A DNA stretch of 36,226 bases from Yaniella sp. (lineage in GTDB: Bacteria > Actinomycetota > Actinomycetes > Actinomycetales > Micrococcaceae): NCBI RefSeq assembly GCF_030453185.1, contig NZ_JAKDKW010000018.1, positions 1-36,226 on the forward strand. The letters are read 5' to 3'. Below the pieces are notes generated by a model. That model made no database searches, was not told the DNA's origin, and saw only the letters and a list, made by a program, of their open reading frames with translations. Every line of letters begins with the position of its first letter. The stretch's first letter is position 1. Shown in pieces: positions 25,150 through 33,619 of this stretch. The position numbers were made by a program, and so were the translations under genes.

Positions 25150-26055
25150 TTAGGCTTGGGCTTTGGCCGCGTCTGGGCGGAAGCCTTCTTTGGCCAGCTG
25201 GATTTGTTCGTAGACGTGGTGGCGTAGTTCGCTGAATCGCTGTGAGGAGCGAGTGCCCAGCTGATCGCGCTCGTCGGGGAGGTCAATTTTGATGTCCTGT
25301 TGGATCACGGTTGGCGACGAGGACAGGATGACGACCCGAGAGCCCAGGTAGACGGATTCATCAATATCGTGGGTTACGAACAGGATGGTAACCCCCAGCT
25401 GGCGCCACACGCGACGGACCAGGTCTTCAAGGTCGGCACGGGTTTGGGCGTCCACGGCCGCGAAGGGCTCGTCCATCAGCAACACTTCTGGCTGATAGGC
25501 CACCGCGCGAGCAATCGCAACACGTTGTTGCATACCACCCGACAGTTGCCACGGGTACGACCGCGGTACGTGGTCCAAACCAACGGCTTCCAGGGCTTCA
25601 TCAACCAGTTGGTCGCGTTTGGCTTTGTCCATGCCCTGGACTTTGAGTGGCAGTTCCACATTTTCACGCACGCGCATCCAGGGATACAGCGACCGGCCAT
25701 ATTCCTGGAAGACCACGGCCATGTTCTTGGGCGGGCTGGTCACCAGTTTGCCGGCCAGCTTGACTTCGCCAGCGGTGGGCTCCAGCAGCCCCGAGATGGC
25801 CTTGAGCAGGGTGGTTTTACCCGAACCAGACGGTCCGACCAGACAGGTCAGTTCGCCCTTGGGCAGGTCAAAAGTTAGGTTGCGCACTGCCTCGATGCCG
25901 CCGCCGTCGGTTTGATACACCTTTTTCAGATTTCGTACCGATAGCAAGGCTTCACCGTCGGGCAGGGTCAGGCCAACGGGCAGTTGCCCATCCGGAGTGT
26001 CGGCCATGCTGCCCTGGTTGATCACCGGGTTGTGTTCTGCAGGTTGAGTCGTCAT
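25150..26055 (-). CDS. ABC transporter ATP-binding protein (SsuB/TauB-like)
   Basis: A 301-residue nucleotide-binding subunit energising the importer. All ABC motifs are present: Walker A GPSGSGKTT, Q-loop VVFQEYGRSLYPWM, signature LSGGMQQRVAIARA, Walker B VLLMDEPFAAVD and the H-loop FVTHDIDE. There is a ~40-residue N-terminal extension before the ABC core (VRNLKKVYQT). ATG at 26055 has AAGGA 9 nt upstream; the open frame further upstream overlaps the permease gene and is not coding. The gene follows the second permease by 38 nt. Confidence 0.92.
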   Translation of the reverse strand: MTTQPAEHNPVINQGSMADTPDGQLPVGLTLPDGEALLSVRNLKKVYQTDGGGIEAVRNLTFDLPKGELTCLVGPSGSGKTTLLKAISGLLEPTAGEVKLAGKLVTSPPKNMAVVFQEYGRSLYPWMRVRENVELPLKVQGMDKAKRDQLVDEALEAVGLDHVPRSYPWQLSGGMQQRVAIARAVAYQPEVLLMDEPFAAVDAQTRADLEDLVRRVWRQLGVTILFVTHDIDESVYLGSRVVILSSSPTVIQQDIKIDLPDERDQLGTRSSQRFSELRHHVYEQIQLAKEGFRPDAAKAQA

Positions 26056-26093
26056 AGCAAGATATCCTTCAAAAAATTGTGTGAGCGTTGTTG

Positions 26094-26867
26094 CTAGCCG
26101 GCGTTTTCCATCTCGCGCTGTCCGTGGTACCACTTCAGGACACTGCGCTCGACGATCTGGAAGATACACGACATAATGACACCGATCAGACCCAGCACGA
26201 CAATGCCTGACCACATTTCGGGAATGGCAAAGGAACGCTGGAACTGGATAATGGTGTAGCCCAGACCTGCCGACGAGGCGAACATTTCCGAGATGACCAT
26301 CAGAATCAGTGCAATGGACAATGATTGGCGGATACCAGCCATAATTTGTGGCATCGCCGAGGGCAAGATCAGATACCGAATCCGGGCGAAGCCATCAATG
26401 CGATAGGTATGCGAGGTATCGGACAGCACTTCGTCCATGGAACGCACACCTTCAATGGTGTTCAGCAAGATCGGCCAGACCGCGCCCAGCACGATGACCG
26501 CAATTTTCATGTCATCGCCAATACCAATCAGCAGCATGAACACGGGAATCAACACGGTCGGTGGAATCGCGCGGAAGAACTCCATAGTTGGCTCCATCAG
26601 CTGTCGCAGCCAACGGAATGAGCCCACCAGCAGGCCAACCACAATACCGATTACAATCGATAAGACCAGACCGGCTATCAGCCGGGCCACCGATGGGAAA
26701 ACATCGGACTGCATTCGACCCCAGGTCCAGGTCGTACTAAAGGCGTTGGACATTTGTTCCAGGGTCGGGACAAAGAAGCTGGTGGACTGGGCGGACCACA
26801 GGATCCACGCAGCGATCAGCAGTGCCGGCAGAGCGACAATATGTAAGAAATCTTTGAGGAAACGCAT
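26094..26867 (-). CDS. ABC transporter permease (SsuC/TauC-like)
   Basis: A 257-residue BPD-type inner-membrane permease with about six hydrophobic helices. The EAA-like cytoplasmic loop that contacts the ATPase is visible in RIDGFARIRYLILPSAMPQIMAGI. Its ATG shares one base with the TAA stop of the upstream permease (TAATG), so the two are translationally coupled and probably form a heterodimeric channel. Confidence 0.9.
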   Translation of the reverse strand: MRFLKDFLHIVALPALLIAAWILWSAQSTSFFVPTLEQMSNAFSTTWTWGRMQSDVFPSVARLIAGLVLSIVIGIVVGLLVGSFRWLRQLMEPTMEFFRAIPPTVLIPVFMLLIGIGDDMKIAVIVLGAVWPILLNTIEGVRSMDEVLSDTSHTYRIDGFARIRYLILPSAMPQIMAGIRQSLSIALILMVISEMFASSAGLGYTIIQFQRSFAIPEMWSGIVVLGLIGVIMSCIFQIVERSVLKWYHGQREMENAG

Positions 26868-27889
26868 TATTTGACCTCCGAGCGGACCGAAGTGTGCCAG
26901 GACAACACGCTGCGCTCGACCGCACGGGTGACCATATTGATCAGCACACCCATCATCCCGGTGGCTAAGACCAGTGAATACATTGAGGTATACGCGCCAC
27001 CAGACTGTGCCCGAGCAATTTCAGCGCCCAGACCTGGGGTACCAATAATCAGCTGCGCGGTAATTGCCAGGATCAGCGCCACCGCAGCGGCCAGACGAAC
27101 GCCCGTCATCAAATATGGCAAGGCTGTTGGGAAAATGACATACCGGATACGATTCAGCGGACCAAGACCATAGGATTTGGCGGTGTCCATCGCAACGGCG
27201 TCAACGTCAGCAACCCCGTAGAGCACTTGAATCAATACCTGCCAAAATGAGGCATACACGATCAGCAACAGGGCTGATTCAATACCAACACCAAAGACCA
27301 ACACGGCCAACGGGATCAACGCCACCGATGGTACTGGACGCAGGAACTCAATGGTCGAGTTGGTGAACTTCCGTAAAAAGTTGGACGAGCCAATAATGAA
27401 GCCCAGTATCGCGGCTGCAACAACAGCAATCAGCATGCCAATCGCCCAGGCGCGCAAGGTATCCCAGACCGCAATCCAGAAGACTGAGTCACCAAACTTC
27501 ACGATCAAATCAGCAATAGCAGCCGATGCCGGAGGCATATACCTGGCATCCACAATACCCAGCAGCGGTAGCAGCTCCCAGATACCAAGGAAAAGCAGAA
27601 TACCAACCAGCCCTAACAGCCGGTTCGCCCAAGTTCGGCGCCGCTGTCGAACAGCCTGAGCTTGACCCGTACTCGTTTTTCGCCCGGTCGCACCACGCTG
27701 CGCCGTTGATGCAGTCGGCGCGCCCGGATCCGGACGCGTTGCTTCATCCAAACCAGCTACTCGATAGCCAGCCGGGAACGAATCGCCACCAGCGGTTTCA
27801 AGGCGATGCACATCGCGAGACTGCCGCTCCCGATCCACCGCCTCGTCATCGTGTGGCGCGGGCCCCTTTGAAAGGTCGCGTTCTGTCAT
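26867..27889 (-). CDS. ABC transporter permease with long hydrophilic N-terminal extension
   Basis: A 340-residue BPD-type permease. The membrane part begins only at about residue 88 (RLLGLVGILLFLGIWELL). Its EAA loop reads SYGLGPLNRIRYVIFPTALPYLMTG. The preceding ~87 residues are charged and low in hydrophobicity, rich in Asp/Glu/Arg and Ala/Thr/Gly, and look disordered; they make it longer than typical SsuC-type permeases of about 250-270 residues. The GGAG 7 nt before the ATG at 27889 supports the long start. It is the first gene of the importer operon. Confidence 0.88.
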   Translation of the reverse strand: MTERDLSKGPAPHDDEAVDRERQSRDVHRLETAGGDSFPAGYRVAGLDEATRPDPGAPTASTAQRGATGRKTSTGQAQAVRQRRRTWANRLLGLVGILLFLGIWELLPLLGIVDARYMPPASAAIADLIVKFGDSVFWIAVWDTLRAWAIGMLIAVVAAAILGFIIGSSNFLRKFTNSTIEFLRPVPSVALIPLAVLVFGVGIESALLLIVYASFWQVLIQVLYGVADVDAVAMDTAKSYGLGPLNRIRYVIFPTALPYLMTGVRLAAAVALILAITAQLIIGTPGLGAEIARAQSGGAYTSMYSLVLATGMMGVLINMVTRAVERSVLSWHTSVRSEVK

Positions 27890-27951
27890 GAGTTTTCTCC
27901 ACTAGGTGTGCAAGTTGAGGATGAATTGTGGTGCCACATCCTACACGCATG

Positions 27952-28028
27952 TGAAGTGTGCCACTTCAGGAAAGACTAACCCGCACAGCATGATGATTCA
28001 AGTCCTCAATGATTCCATAAATCATTGA
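27952..28028. promoter_or_regulatory. Promoter region of the ABC importer with two inverted repeats
   Basis: A 9-bp perfect inverted repeat, TCAATGATT (28006-28014) and AATCATTGA (28020-28028), is separated by CCATA. Each arm carries a one-mismatch copy of CAATNATTG, the core found at the MarR/SDR promoter and the ligase promoter. Closer to the gene, TGAAGTG-TGC-CACTTCA (27952-27968) is a second dyad, 63 nt before the ATG. Confidence 0.55.
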
Positions 28029-28068
28029 TTTCGCCCACCCGCTACCACGACCTACAGCCAAAAGCGAC

Positions 28069-28082
28069 GCTCGCTGGCGAGC
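28069..28082 (-). terminator. Weak hairpin after the GNAT gene
   Basis: GCTCGC-TG-GCGAGC forms a 6-bp stem about 87 nt beyond the acetyltransferase stop, with TTTT shortly after on the minus strand. The loop would have to open beyond 2 nt, so this is tentative. Confidence 0.3.
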
Positions 28083-28168
28083 CAGGCGCCACGCCGACGC
28101 AGCCCGTCACCCCGGCAGACGTTCCGCCCGTCGAGGGCAGACGCCGGCGATCAATAAACCTCCAGAGC

Positions 28169-28720
28169 TCACACTCCGTAGGCTGCTGGCAACTGAACCT
28201 CACCGGCTGGCAACGTGGCACTTTCGTCGAGAACCCTCACTTGAAGCGCCTCAGCTTGAGTCGCCCACCCGGCAGTAATGCCAAGCTCGGACGCCGGCTT
28301 GAAGCCAAAGCGCGGGTAGTAATAGGGGTAGCCATAAACCACTACGAAAGCTTCGCCATCTGCTTGCGCCAACTCCAGGGCGGCGTTAATGACCGCGGTA
28401 CCGGCCCCTTCTCCCTGATGCTGGGGCAGTACTCCAGTGGGGGCTAGCATGAGCCCCGGCCCTCCACCGACAGTGCACCGGTGGATGAGCGCGTGCGCAG
28501 CGGGCATAGTCTCGAATTCAGAATCTGGGATCGCTGCGGTCATGCCAAGCACCGAGTAACGTGGAATCCAGCTGACCGCATCTTCTCGCAGCGCGTCCAC
28601 GAGGTCAGCTTCGGCGTCGGTTTCGAAAGCAGCCTCGAGAACTCGCCTGATCGAGGCCTGATCTTCTAGAGACTCAACATGCTCACTTCGTGTTCTCCAT
28701 AAGTGTCCAGCGCGCTGCAT
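28169..28720 (-). CDS. GNAT-family N-acetyltransferase
   Basis: A 183-residue acyltransferase of the GNAT superfamily (YhbS-like). The acetyl-CoA-binding motif A is visible as APTGVLPQHQGEGAGTAVI (the V-x-P-x-x-Q-x-x-G-x-G pattern, with GEG in place of the usual GxG/A), and motif B as VVYGYPYYYPRFGFKPASE. It transfers an acetyl group from acetyl-CoA to an unknown amine, perhaps a small molecule or a protein terminus. ATG at 28720 has AGGGAG 7 nt upstream. It appears monocistronic and unrelated to the aromatic genes. In the upstream gap to the MFS gene I see only the dyad at 28893-28910. Confidence 0.85.
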   Translation of the reverse strand: MQRAGHLWRTRSEHVESLEDQASIRRVLEAAFETDAEADLVDALREDAVSWIPRYSVLGMTAAIPDSEFETMPAAHALIHRCTVGGGPGLMLAPTGVLPQHQGEGAGTAVINAALELAQADGEAFVVVYGYPYYYPRFGFKPASELGITAGWATQAEALQVRVLDESATLPAGEVQLPAAYGV

Positions 28721-28892
28721 TAGCTACTCCCTTGCGGTATAGGTGGATCCCACTGCATTGCAGCCGCACCGTCACGTCACTGACTCGAATGACGGAGGTT
28801 CGCCGACAACAGGGGACTATCGAATAAAAATGCTTGGGCAACACCTTCACTCGACTTGTGATTGCCCTCACAGTATGCCACAATATCATTCC

Positions 28893-28910
28893 ATACCGAT
28901 CGTTCAGTAT
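28893..28910. promoter_or_regulatory. TetR-type dyad upstream of the MFS transporter
   Basis: ATACCGATCGTTCAGTAT is an 18-bp imperfect palindrome with ATAC/GTAT ends and a GATCGTTC core. It lies about 95 nt before the MFS ATG. It shares CGTTCAG with the element upstream of paaZ (31369-31384), although the half-site spacing differs. Confidence 0.4.
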
Positions 28911-29004
28911 CTTATTCCAGGAACTACCCTCCACCCTGGTTGAATACTGCACTGGAGAGCATCGCGCGGTATGCAGTCCACCTCACTGACATTCTGGAGA
29001 AACC

Positions 29005-30375
29005 ATGACCACGACCTCCCACAACGGAAGAACGCGCGCTGAGGAGCGTCGCGTCCTCGCCGGCACCCTGGTAGGCACCACCATCGAGTGGTACGACTTC
29101 TTTATTTACGCCCAAGCGGCAGCTTTCGTCCTGGCACCGCTGTTCTTCGAACCTTTGGCAGCCGACAACGCAGGCTTGGCGCAGATTCTCTCTTGGGCCT
29201 CAATCGGCATTTCCTTCCTCTTCCGCCCATTGGGCGCCGTCGTTGCGGGACACCTGGGGGATAAGTACGGCCGCAAGCTCGTCCTTGTTGTGACACTGAT
29301 CGGCATGGGCGGCGCAACGACCGCCATCGGCCTATTACCAACCTATGCAGCTATCGGTGTCGGTGCTCCAATCTTGCTGATCCTCATGCGCGTCCTGCAG
29401 GGTTTCTCTGCGGGTGGCGAATGGGGCGGCGCCGCACTGATGGCAGTTGAACACGCACCCACCAATAAACGCTCCTTCTTTGGCTCCTACCCCCAAATTG
29501 GCGTCCCACTTGGCATGCTGCTAGCTACTGGCTTCATGTTTATCCTGACCTCCTCGATGTCCAGCGAGCAGTTCATGGACTGGGGCTGGCGCATTCCGTT
29601 CATCTCCTCGGTGGTCTTGATCCTCGTTGGTTACCTCATCCGCCGCGCGGTCTCCGAATCGCCGGTCTTCACCGAGATGCAAGAACGTCGCCGCGACTCC
29701 TCTGCTCCACTGGGAGAGCTGCTGCGCAAGCACAAGCGCCCAGTACTGCTCGCCGCACTCATCTTCGCCGGCAACAACGCCGCCGGTTACCTGGTCATTG
29801 CGTTCTTCGCTTCCTACGGCGCCAATGTGCTGGACATGCCGCGGTCTGCGACACTGATCGCCTCCCTGGTAGGCGGTGTCGGGTGGTTTGCCTTCACCCT
29901 GTTTGGCGGCTGGATCGGCGATAAGATCGGCAAGCGGAAGACGTTCATCATCGGTTACCTGTGGATCATCGCCTGGGCTATCCCCATGTGGTTCTTGATT
30001 GACACCGCGTCACTTCCACTCTTTACGGTGGCAATCTTCGTGCTGACCATTGGTCTTGGCCCGTCCTACGGCCCACAGTCTGCCCTCTACGCCGAGATGT
30101 TCCCGGCCTCGGTCCGCTACTCTGGCGTCTCGATCGGTTACGCATTCGGCTCGATTATCGGTGGCGCATTTGCCCCGATGATTTCCCAATTTATCCTCAA
30201 CGCCACCGGACAATCGTGGATGATCGGCCTCTACATCGCCGGCATTTCCACGGTGTCTCTGATCGGTGTCCTCCTAGTACCCAAGTCCGTTGAAGGCCGC
30301 GACCTCAACGACACCGACACCGGGGATATCACGGCACCAGACGAAGATCCCAGAACAATTCAGGCTACGGTTTAA
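29005..30375 (+). CDS. MFS transporter, MHS (metabolite:H+ symporter) family
   Basis: A 456-residue, 12-helix major-facilitator protein of the metabolite:H+ symporter family (ShiA/ProP/KgtP type). The family hallmark EWYDFFIYAQAA is in helix 1, the loop 2-3 motif GHLGDKYGRKLVL is present, and there is an RVLQGFSAGGEWGGAALMAVE helix. The second-half loop reads GGWIGDKIGKRKTF. It would import an organic acid with protons. Its neighbours, an enoyl-CoA hydratase and PaaZ, suggest an aromatic acid such as phenylacetate or benzoate, but the substrate cannot be read from sequence. GGAG lies 7 nt before the ATG. Confidence 0.9.
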   Translation: MTTTSHNGRTRAEERRVLAGTLVGTTIEWYDFFIYAQAAAFVLAPLFFEPLAADNAGLAQILSWASIGISFLFRPLGAVVAGHLGDKYGRKLVLVVTLIGMGGATTAIGLLPTYAAIGVGAPILLILMRVLQGFSAGGEWGGAALMAVEHAPTNKRSFFGSYPQIGVPLGMLLATGFMFILTSSMSSEQFMDWGWRIPFISSVVLILVGYLIRRAVSESPVFTEMQERRRDSSAPLGELLRKHKRPVLLAALIFAGNNAAGYLVIAFFASYGANVLDMPRSATLIASLVGGVGWFAFTLFGGWIGDKIGKRKTFIIGYLWIIAWAIPMWFLIDTASLPLFTVAIFVLTIGLGPSYGPQSALYAEMFPASVRYSGVSIGYAFGSIIGGAFAPMISQFILNATGQSWMIGLYIAGISTVSLIGVLLVPKSVEGRDLNDTDTGDITAPDEDPRTIQATV

Positions 30376-30394
30376 CCACCACTGGATTTTTGTC

Positions 30395-30429
30395 GACGCC
30401 GTGCACTGCAAATTCCAGTGCACGGCGTC
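30395..30429 (+). terminator. Strong hairpin between MFS and enoyl-CoA hydratase genes
   Basis: GACGCCGTGCACTG pairs perfectly with 30416-30429 around a 7-nt loop. It begins 19 nt after the MFS stop and ends 45 nt before the next ATG. No U tract follows, so it may attenuate rather than fully terminate. Confidence 0.65.
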
Positions 30430-30474
30430 AACGCATGTCCAATCCCAGCACACACCGATTTTGCAAAGGAACCC

Positions 30475-31290
30475 ATGTCTACTGACTTCGCTTCACTCGC
30501 CAGCCTCACCCAAGGATTCGAAGCCTTGAACATTGGCGTGGACGATACCCAACCGGACCGCGTCGTCGCCGCCATGGATCGCCCCGAAGTACTCAACGCC
30601 ATCGACCAGACCATGGTCGATGAATTCCACACCCTCTGCCAATGGCTCGAGGCCAACCCTCGAACCCTCATTATCACCGGCACCACAACCCCACACCCAA
30701 AAGATCCGAGCCGTACCCGCGGAATCTTTGCTTCGGGCGCCGACATTGCCCAGTTGCGGCAGCGCCGTCGCCAAGACGCCCTGCGGGGCGTGAATTCCCA
30801 GCTGTTCTCCCGGATCAAGGACCTACCGATGCCGGTGATTGCGGCCATTGACGGTTTCGCCCTGGGTGGCGGTGCTGAACTGGCTTGGGCCGCCGACTTC
30901 CGAGTAGCGACCACCAAGGTTCGATTCGGGCAACCCGAAACGGGCCTTGGCATCTCCCCTGCCGCCGGTGCCATGTGGCGCTTGAAGGAATTAGCTGGCG
31001 AATCGGTCGCACTGGAACTGCTACTGACTGGACGCATGCTCAACGCAGAAGAAGCCCTCGAGTTGCGGCTGGTGAATTCAGTGCACGAACCTCAGGAACT
31101 CATGACCGCAGCCCACGAACTAGCCGACCGTATCGCCTCCCAAGATGCGCTGGCAGTACAAGTCACCAAGCGCGTTTTCCAAATGCCACCAGAGGCACAT
31201 CCGTGGGCCGACGAACTCGGCCAGGCCATCCTTTTCGAGTCCGAGGCAAAGTTTGATCGCATGCAGGCTTTCCTGGATCGCCGCAAGTAA
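30475..31290 (+). CDS. Enoyl-CoA hydratase/isomerase (PaaF/PaaG-like)
   Basis: A 271-residue crotonase-family enzyme. The CoA and oxyanion-hole elements are visible: FASGADIAQL, then VIAAIDGFALGGGAELAWAAD. The two acidic positions used for hydration are present (GGAELA Glu and GQPETGLG Glu). It would hydrate or isomerise a CoA-ester double bond. Placement 120 nt before paaZ suggests PaaF/PaaG-type chemistry in phenylacetyl-CoA degradation. ATG at 30475 with AAAGGA directly upstream is chosen; the longer open frame overlaps the hairpin at 30395-30429. Confidence 0.87.
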   Translation: MSTDFASLASLTQGFEALNIGVDDTQPDRVVAAMDRPEVLNAIDQTMVDEFHTLCQWLEANPRTLIITGTTTPHPKDPSRTRGIFASGADIAQLRQRRRQDALRGVNSQLFSRIKDLPMPVIAAIDGFALGGGAELAWAADFRVATTKVRFGQPETGLGISPAAGAMWRLKELAGESVALELLLTGRMLNAEEALELRLVNSVHEPQELMTAAHELADRIASQDALAVQVTKRVFQMPPEAHPWADELGQAILFESEAKFDRMQAFLDRRK

Positions 31291-31351
31291 GAACGCGACA
31301 AAGACGTGACCTGCGCCGCAAAAACGACTGGCTGCCAGATGTAATCTGCGC

Positions 31352-31384
31352 TATACTGACCGCAATAACCGAACGACCGTTCAG
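31352..31384 (+). promoter_or_regulatory. paaZ promoter with PaaR-like palindrome
   Basis: A -10-like TATACT (31352-31357) is followed at 31369-31384 by CCGAACG-AC-CGTTCAG, an almost perfect 16-bp dyad of the CYGAACGnnCGTTCRG form. It resembles the sites I recall for the TetR repressor PaaR of phenylacetate genes. Position just past the expected transcription start fits repression. No TetR gene is in the window. Confidence 0.5.
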
Positions 31385-31410
31385 GCAGTAAAGAAGGAGC
31401 TCGCCCACTC

Positions 31411-33513
31411 ATGACAACGAATGCACCAGAAAAAACCATCTTGCCTTCCTTTGCGAAGGGTGAATGGCAGGCCGCCGATGCTCCGCAAAAAACCGCCGAG
31501 GTCTTCGATGCGAACACCGGCGAATTGATCACCCACGTGTCCTCCGACGGCGTCGATATCTCCGGCATGGTGGACTACGCACGCACCGTGGGGCAGAAGT
31601 CACTCGGTGACCTGACTATCCACGAACGCGCACTCAAGCTCAAAGAGCTGGCCCAGTACCTCAACGGCCGCAAAGAAGAGCTCTACACGATTTCCTACCG
31701 CACCGGCGCCACCAAACGCGACCACGGTGTTGACACCGACGGCGGCATTTCGACCCTGTTTGTGTATTCGTCCAAGGGTCGCCGCGAAATGCCAAACAGC
31801 AACGTGATCTTGGATGGCAAAACCGAGGGTCTGTCCCGCGACGGTTCATTCATCGGTACCCACGTATACACCCGCATCCCGGGCGTGGCCGTGCAGATCA
31901 ACGCCTTCAACTTCCCGATCTGGGGCATGTTGGAGAAATTTGCGCCGTCGTTCATTGCCGGTGTACCAACCATCGTCAAGCCAGCAACCTCAACCGGTTA
32001 TGTCACCGAAGCCGCCGTGCGGATGATGCTCGAATCGGGCATTCTGCCCGAAGGTTCGCTGCAACTGATCTCGGGTTCAACCCAGGATCTATTCGATCAT
32101 CTCGACTACCGCGACCACGTGGCCTTTACCGGCTCGTTGAACACCGCCAACACGCTGCGTGCCCACGAAAGCGTACAGAACGGTGGCGTTCGATTCACCG
32201 CGGAAGCCGACTCGCTCAACGCCGCAATCTTGGGTCCGGACGCTGTTGAAGGCAACGAAGAATTTGATGCCTTCGTCAAGGCCGTGTTCGTTGAAATGAC
32301 TTCAAAGGCCGGTCAGAAATGTACCGCCATTCGCCGTGTCATCGTGCCCGAGGCACTCAAAGAACCGGTCATCACCGCACTGTCCAACCGTCTCAGCGAG
32401 AAGGTCACCGTCGGCGCATCCGATGCCGAAGGTACCACCATGGGTGCGCTAGCTTCCAAGGATCAGCAGCGCGACGTCTCGGATGCAACCCAGCGGCTCA
32501 TCGATGCCGGCGGCAAAGTTCGTCTGGGCGGTCCAGAGAAAATTTCCAGCTACGACGACGCCGGTGCGTTCTTCCCGCCGACCATTCTCGAATTTGATGA
32601 CGCTGATACGGATGCCGTTCACAGTGTCGAAGCGTTCGGCCCGGTTACCTCGGTGATTAGCTACGACGGCACAGCGGGCGAGGCTACTCGTTTGGCTGCC
32701 CGCGGTGCCGGTTCGCTGGTTGCCACGGTGTGTTCGAACGATCCAGCTTTCGTTACCGATGCAACGCTTGGCATTGCGTCCCACCACGGCCGTTTGCACG
32801 TGTTGAACCGCCAGACCGCCAAGACCTCAAACGGTCACGGCTCCCCTATGCCACACCTTGTCCACGGTGGTCCAGGTCGTGCCGGTGGCGGCGAAGAGCT
32901 CGGTGGTGTACGGGCCGTCAAGCACTACATGCAGCGCACCGCACTGCAGGGTTCACCCGACATGATGACGGCGATTACCGGCGTCTGGCACCAGGGTGCA
33001 GCGGCCAATACTGTCACCCGTGCCCAGGTTGACGACGGCTCCGGTGAGCACCCATTCCGGAAGTCGTTGGAGACCCTGCGTATTGGCGATCAGTTCGCTT
33101 CTGAACTACGCACGGTGACACTAAAGGACATCCTGGACTTCGCTGAGGAAACCGGTGACAAGTTCTACGCGCACACGGATGAAGAGGCTGCTATGGCCAA
33201 CCCATTCTTCCCCCGTCGTGTTGCCCACGGCTACCTGCTGGTTGCCTGGGCCGCCGGACTCTTTGTCGATGCGGCACCGGGACCGGTGCTTGCCAACTAC
33301 GGGCTAGAGAACCTCTCGTTCATTACCCCGGTAACCTACGACGATTCGATTCGCGTAACCCTGACTGCCAAGCAGATCACCCCCCGCGTTACCGATGAAT
33401 ACGGTGAGGTGCGCTGGGATGCCATCCTGCACAACCAGGACGATGAGATCGTAGCAACCTACGACGTTCTAACCTTGGTCACTAAGACCTGGCCACAGGA
33501 CACCGAGAGCTAA
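31411..33513 (+). CDS. paaZ: Bifunctional oxepin-CoA hydrolase / 3-oxo-5,6-dehydrosuberyl-CoA semialdehyde dehydrogenase
   Basis: A 700-residue fusion enzyme opening the oxepin-CoA ring of the phenylacetate pathway and oxidising the aldehyde formed. The N-terminal ALDH domain (1-520) has NAFNFP (164-169), FTGS (239-242), the base glutamate in FTAEAD (E265) and the catalytic cysteine in [11 protein letters not shown] (C304). The C-terminal MaoC/hotdog hydrolase domain (about 540-695) has the GDKFYAH pair D583/H588, then [19 protein letters not shown]. Both active sites therefore look intact and the length equals that of E. coli PaaZ (681) within normal variation. Ribosome site AGAAGGAG lies 11 nt upstream. 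The paaABCDE epoxidase, paaK and paaJ genes are not in the window. Confidence 0.93.
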   Translation: MTTNAPEKTILPSFAKGEWQAADAPQKTAEVFDANTGELITHVSSDGVDISGMVDYARTVGQKSLGDLTIHERALKLKELAQYLNGRKEELYTISYRTGATKRDHGVDTDGGISTLFVYSSKGRREMPNSNVILDGKTEGLSRDGSFIGTHVYTRIPGVAVQINAFNFPIWGMLEKFAPSFIAGVPTIVKPATSTGYVTEAAVRMMLESGILPEGSLQLISGSTQDLFDHLDYRDHVAFTGSLNTANTLRAHESVQNGGVRFTAEADSLNAAILGPDAVEGNEEFDAFVKAVFVEMTSKAGQKCTAIRRVIVPEALKEPVITALSNRLSEKVTVGASDAEGTTMGALASKDQQRDVSDATQRLIDAGGKVRLGGPEKISSYDDAGAFFPPTILEFDDADTDAVHSVEAFGPVTSVISYDGTAGEATRLAARGAGSLVATVCSNDPAFVTDATLGIASHHGRLHVLNRQTAKTSNGHGSPMPHLVHGGPGRAGGGEELGGVRAVKHYMQRTALQGSPDMMTAITGVWHQGAAANTVTRAQVDDGSGEHPFRKSLETLRIGDQFASELRTVTLKDILDFAEETGDKFYAHTDEEAAMANPFFPRRVAHGYLLVAWAAGLFVDAAPGPVLANYGLENLSFITPVTYDDSIRVTLTAKQITPRVTDEYGEVRWDAILHNQDDEIVATYDVLTLVTKTWPQDTES

Positions 33514-33533
33514 CCACACAACTCACTCACAGC

Positions 33534-33573
33534 AGCGGGCTGGGGCGGTTCATCAGAACTGTCCCAGCCCGCT
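33534..33573 (+). terminator. Terminator after paaZ
   Basis: AGCGGGCTGGG (33534-33544) pairs perfectly with 33563-33573, with an inner GTT/AAC extension. The plus-strand tail is ATCGTTTG. It lies 21 nt past the paaZ stop and between convergent genes. Confidence 0.8.
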
Positions 33574-33619
33574 ATCGTTTGTGGAATGCCTCAAGCGCCC
33601 CAAACGCTTCGGGATCGCG

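Noticed and set aside
26056-26214. N-terminal extension of the ABC ATPase
   Set aside because: It overlaps the end of the permease gene in another frame; the ATG at 26055 has a good AAGGA site.
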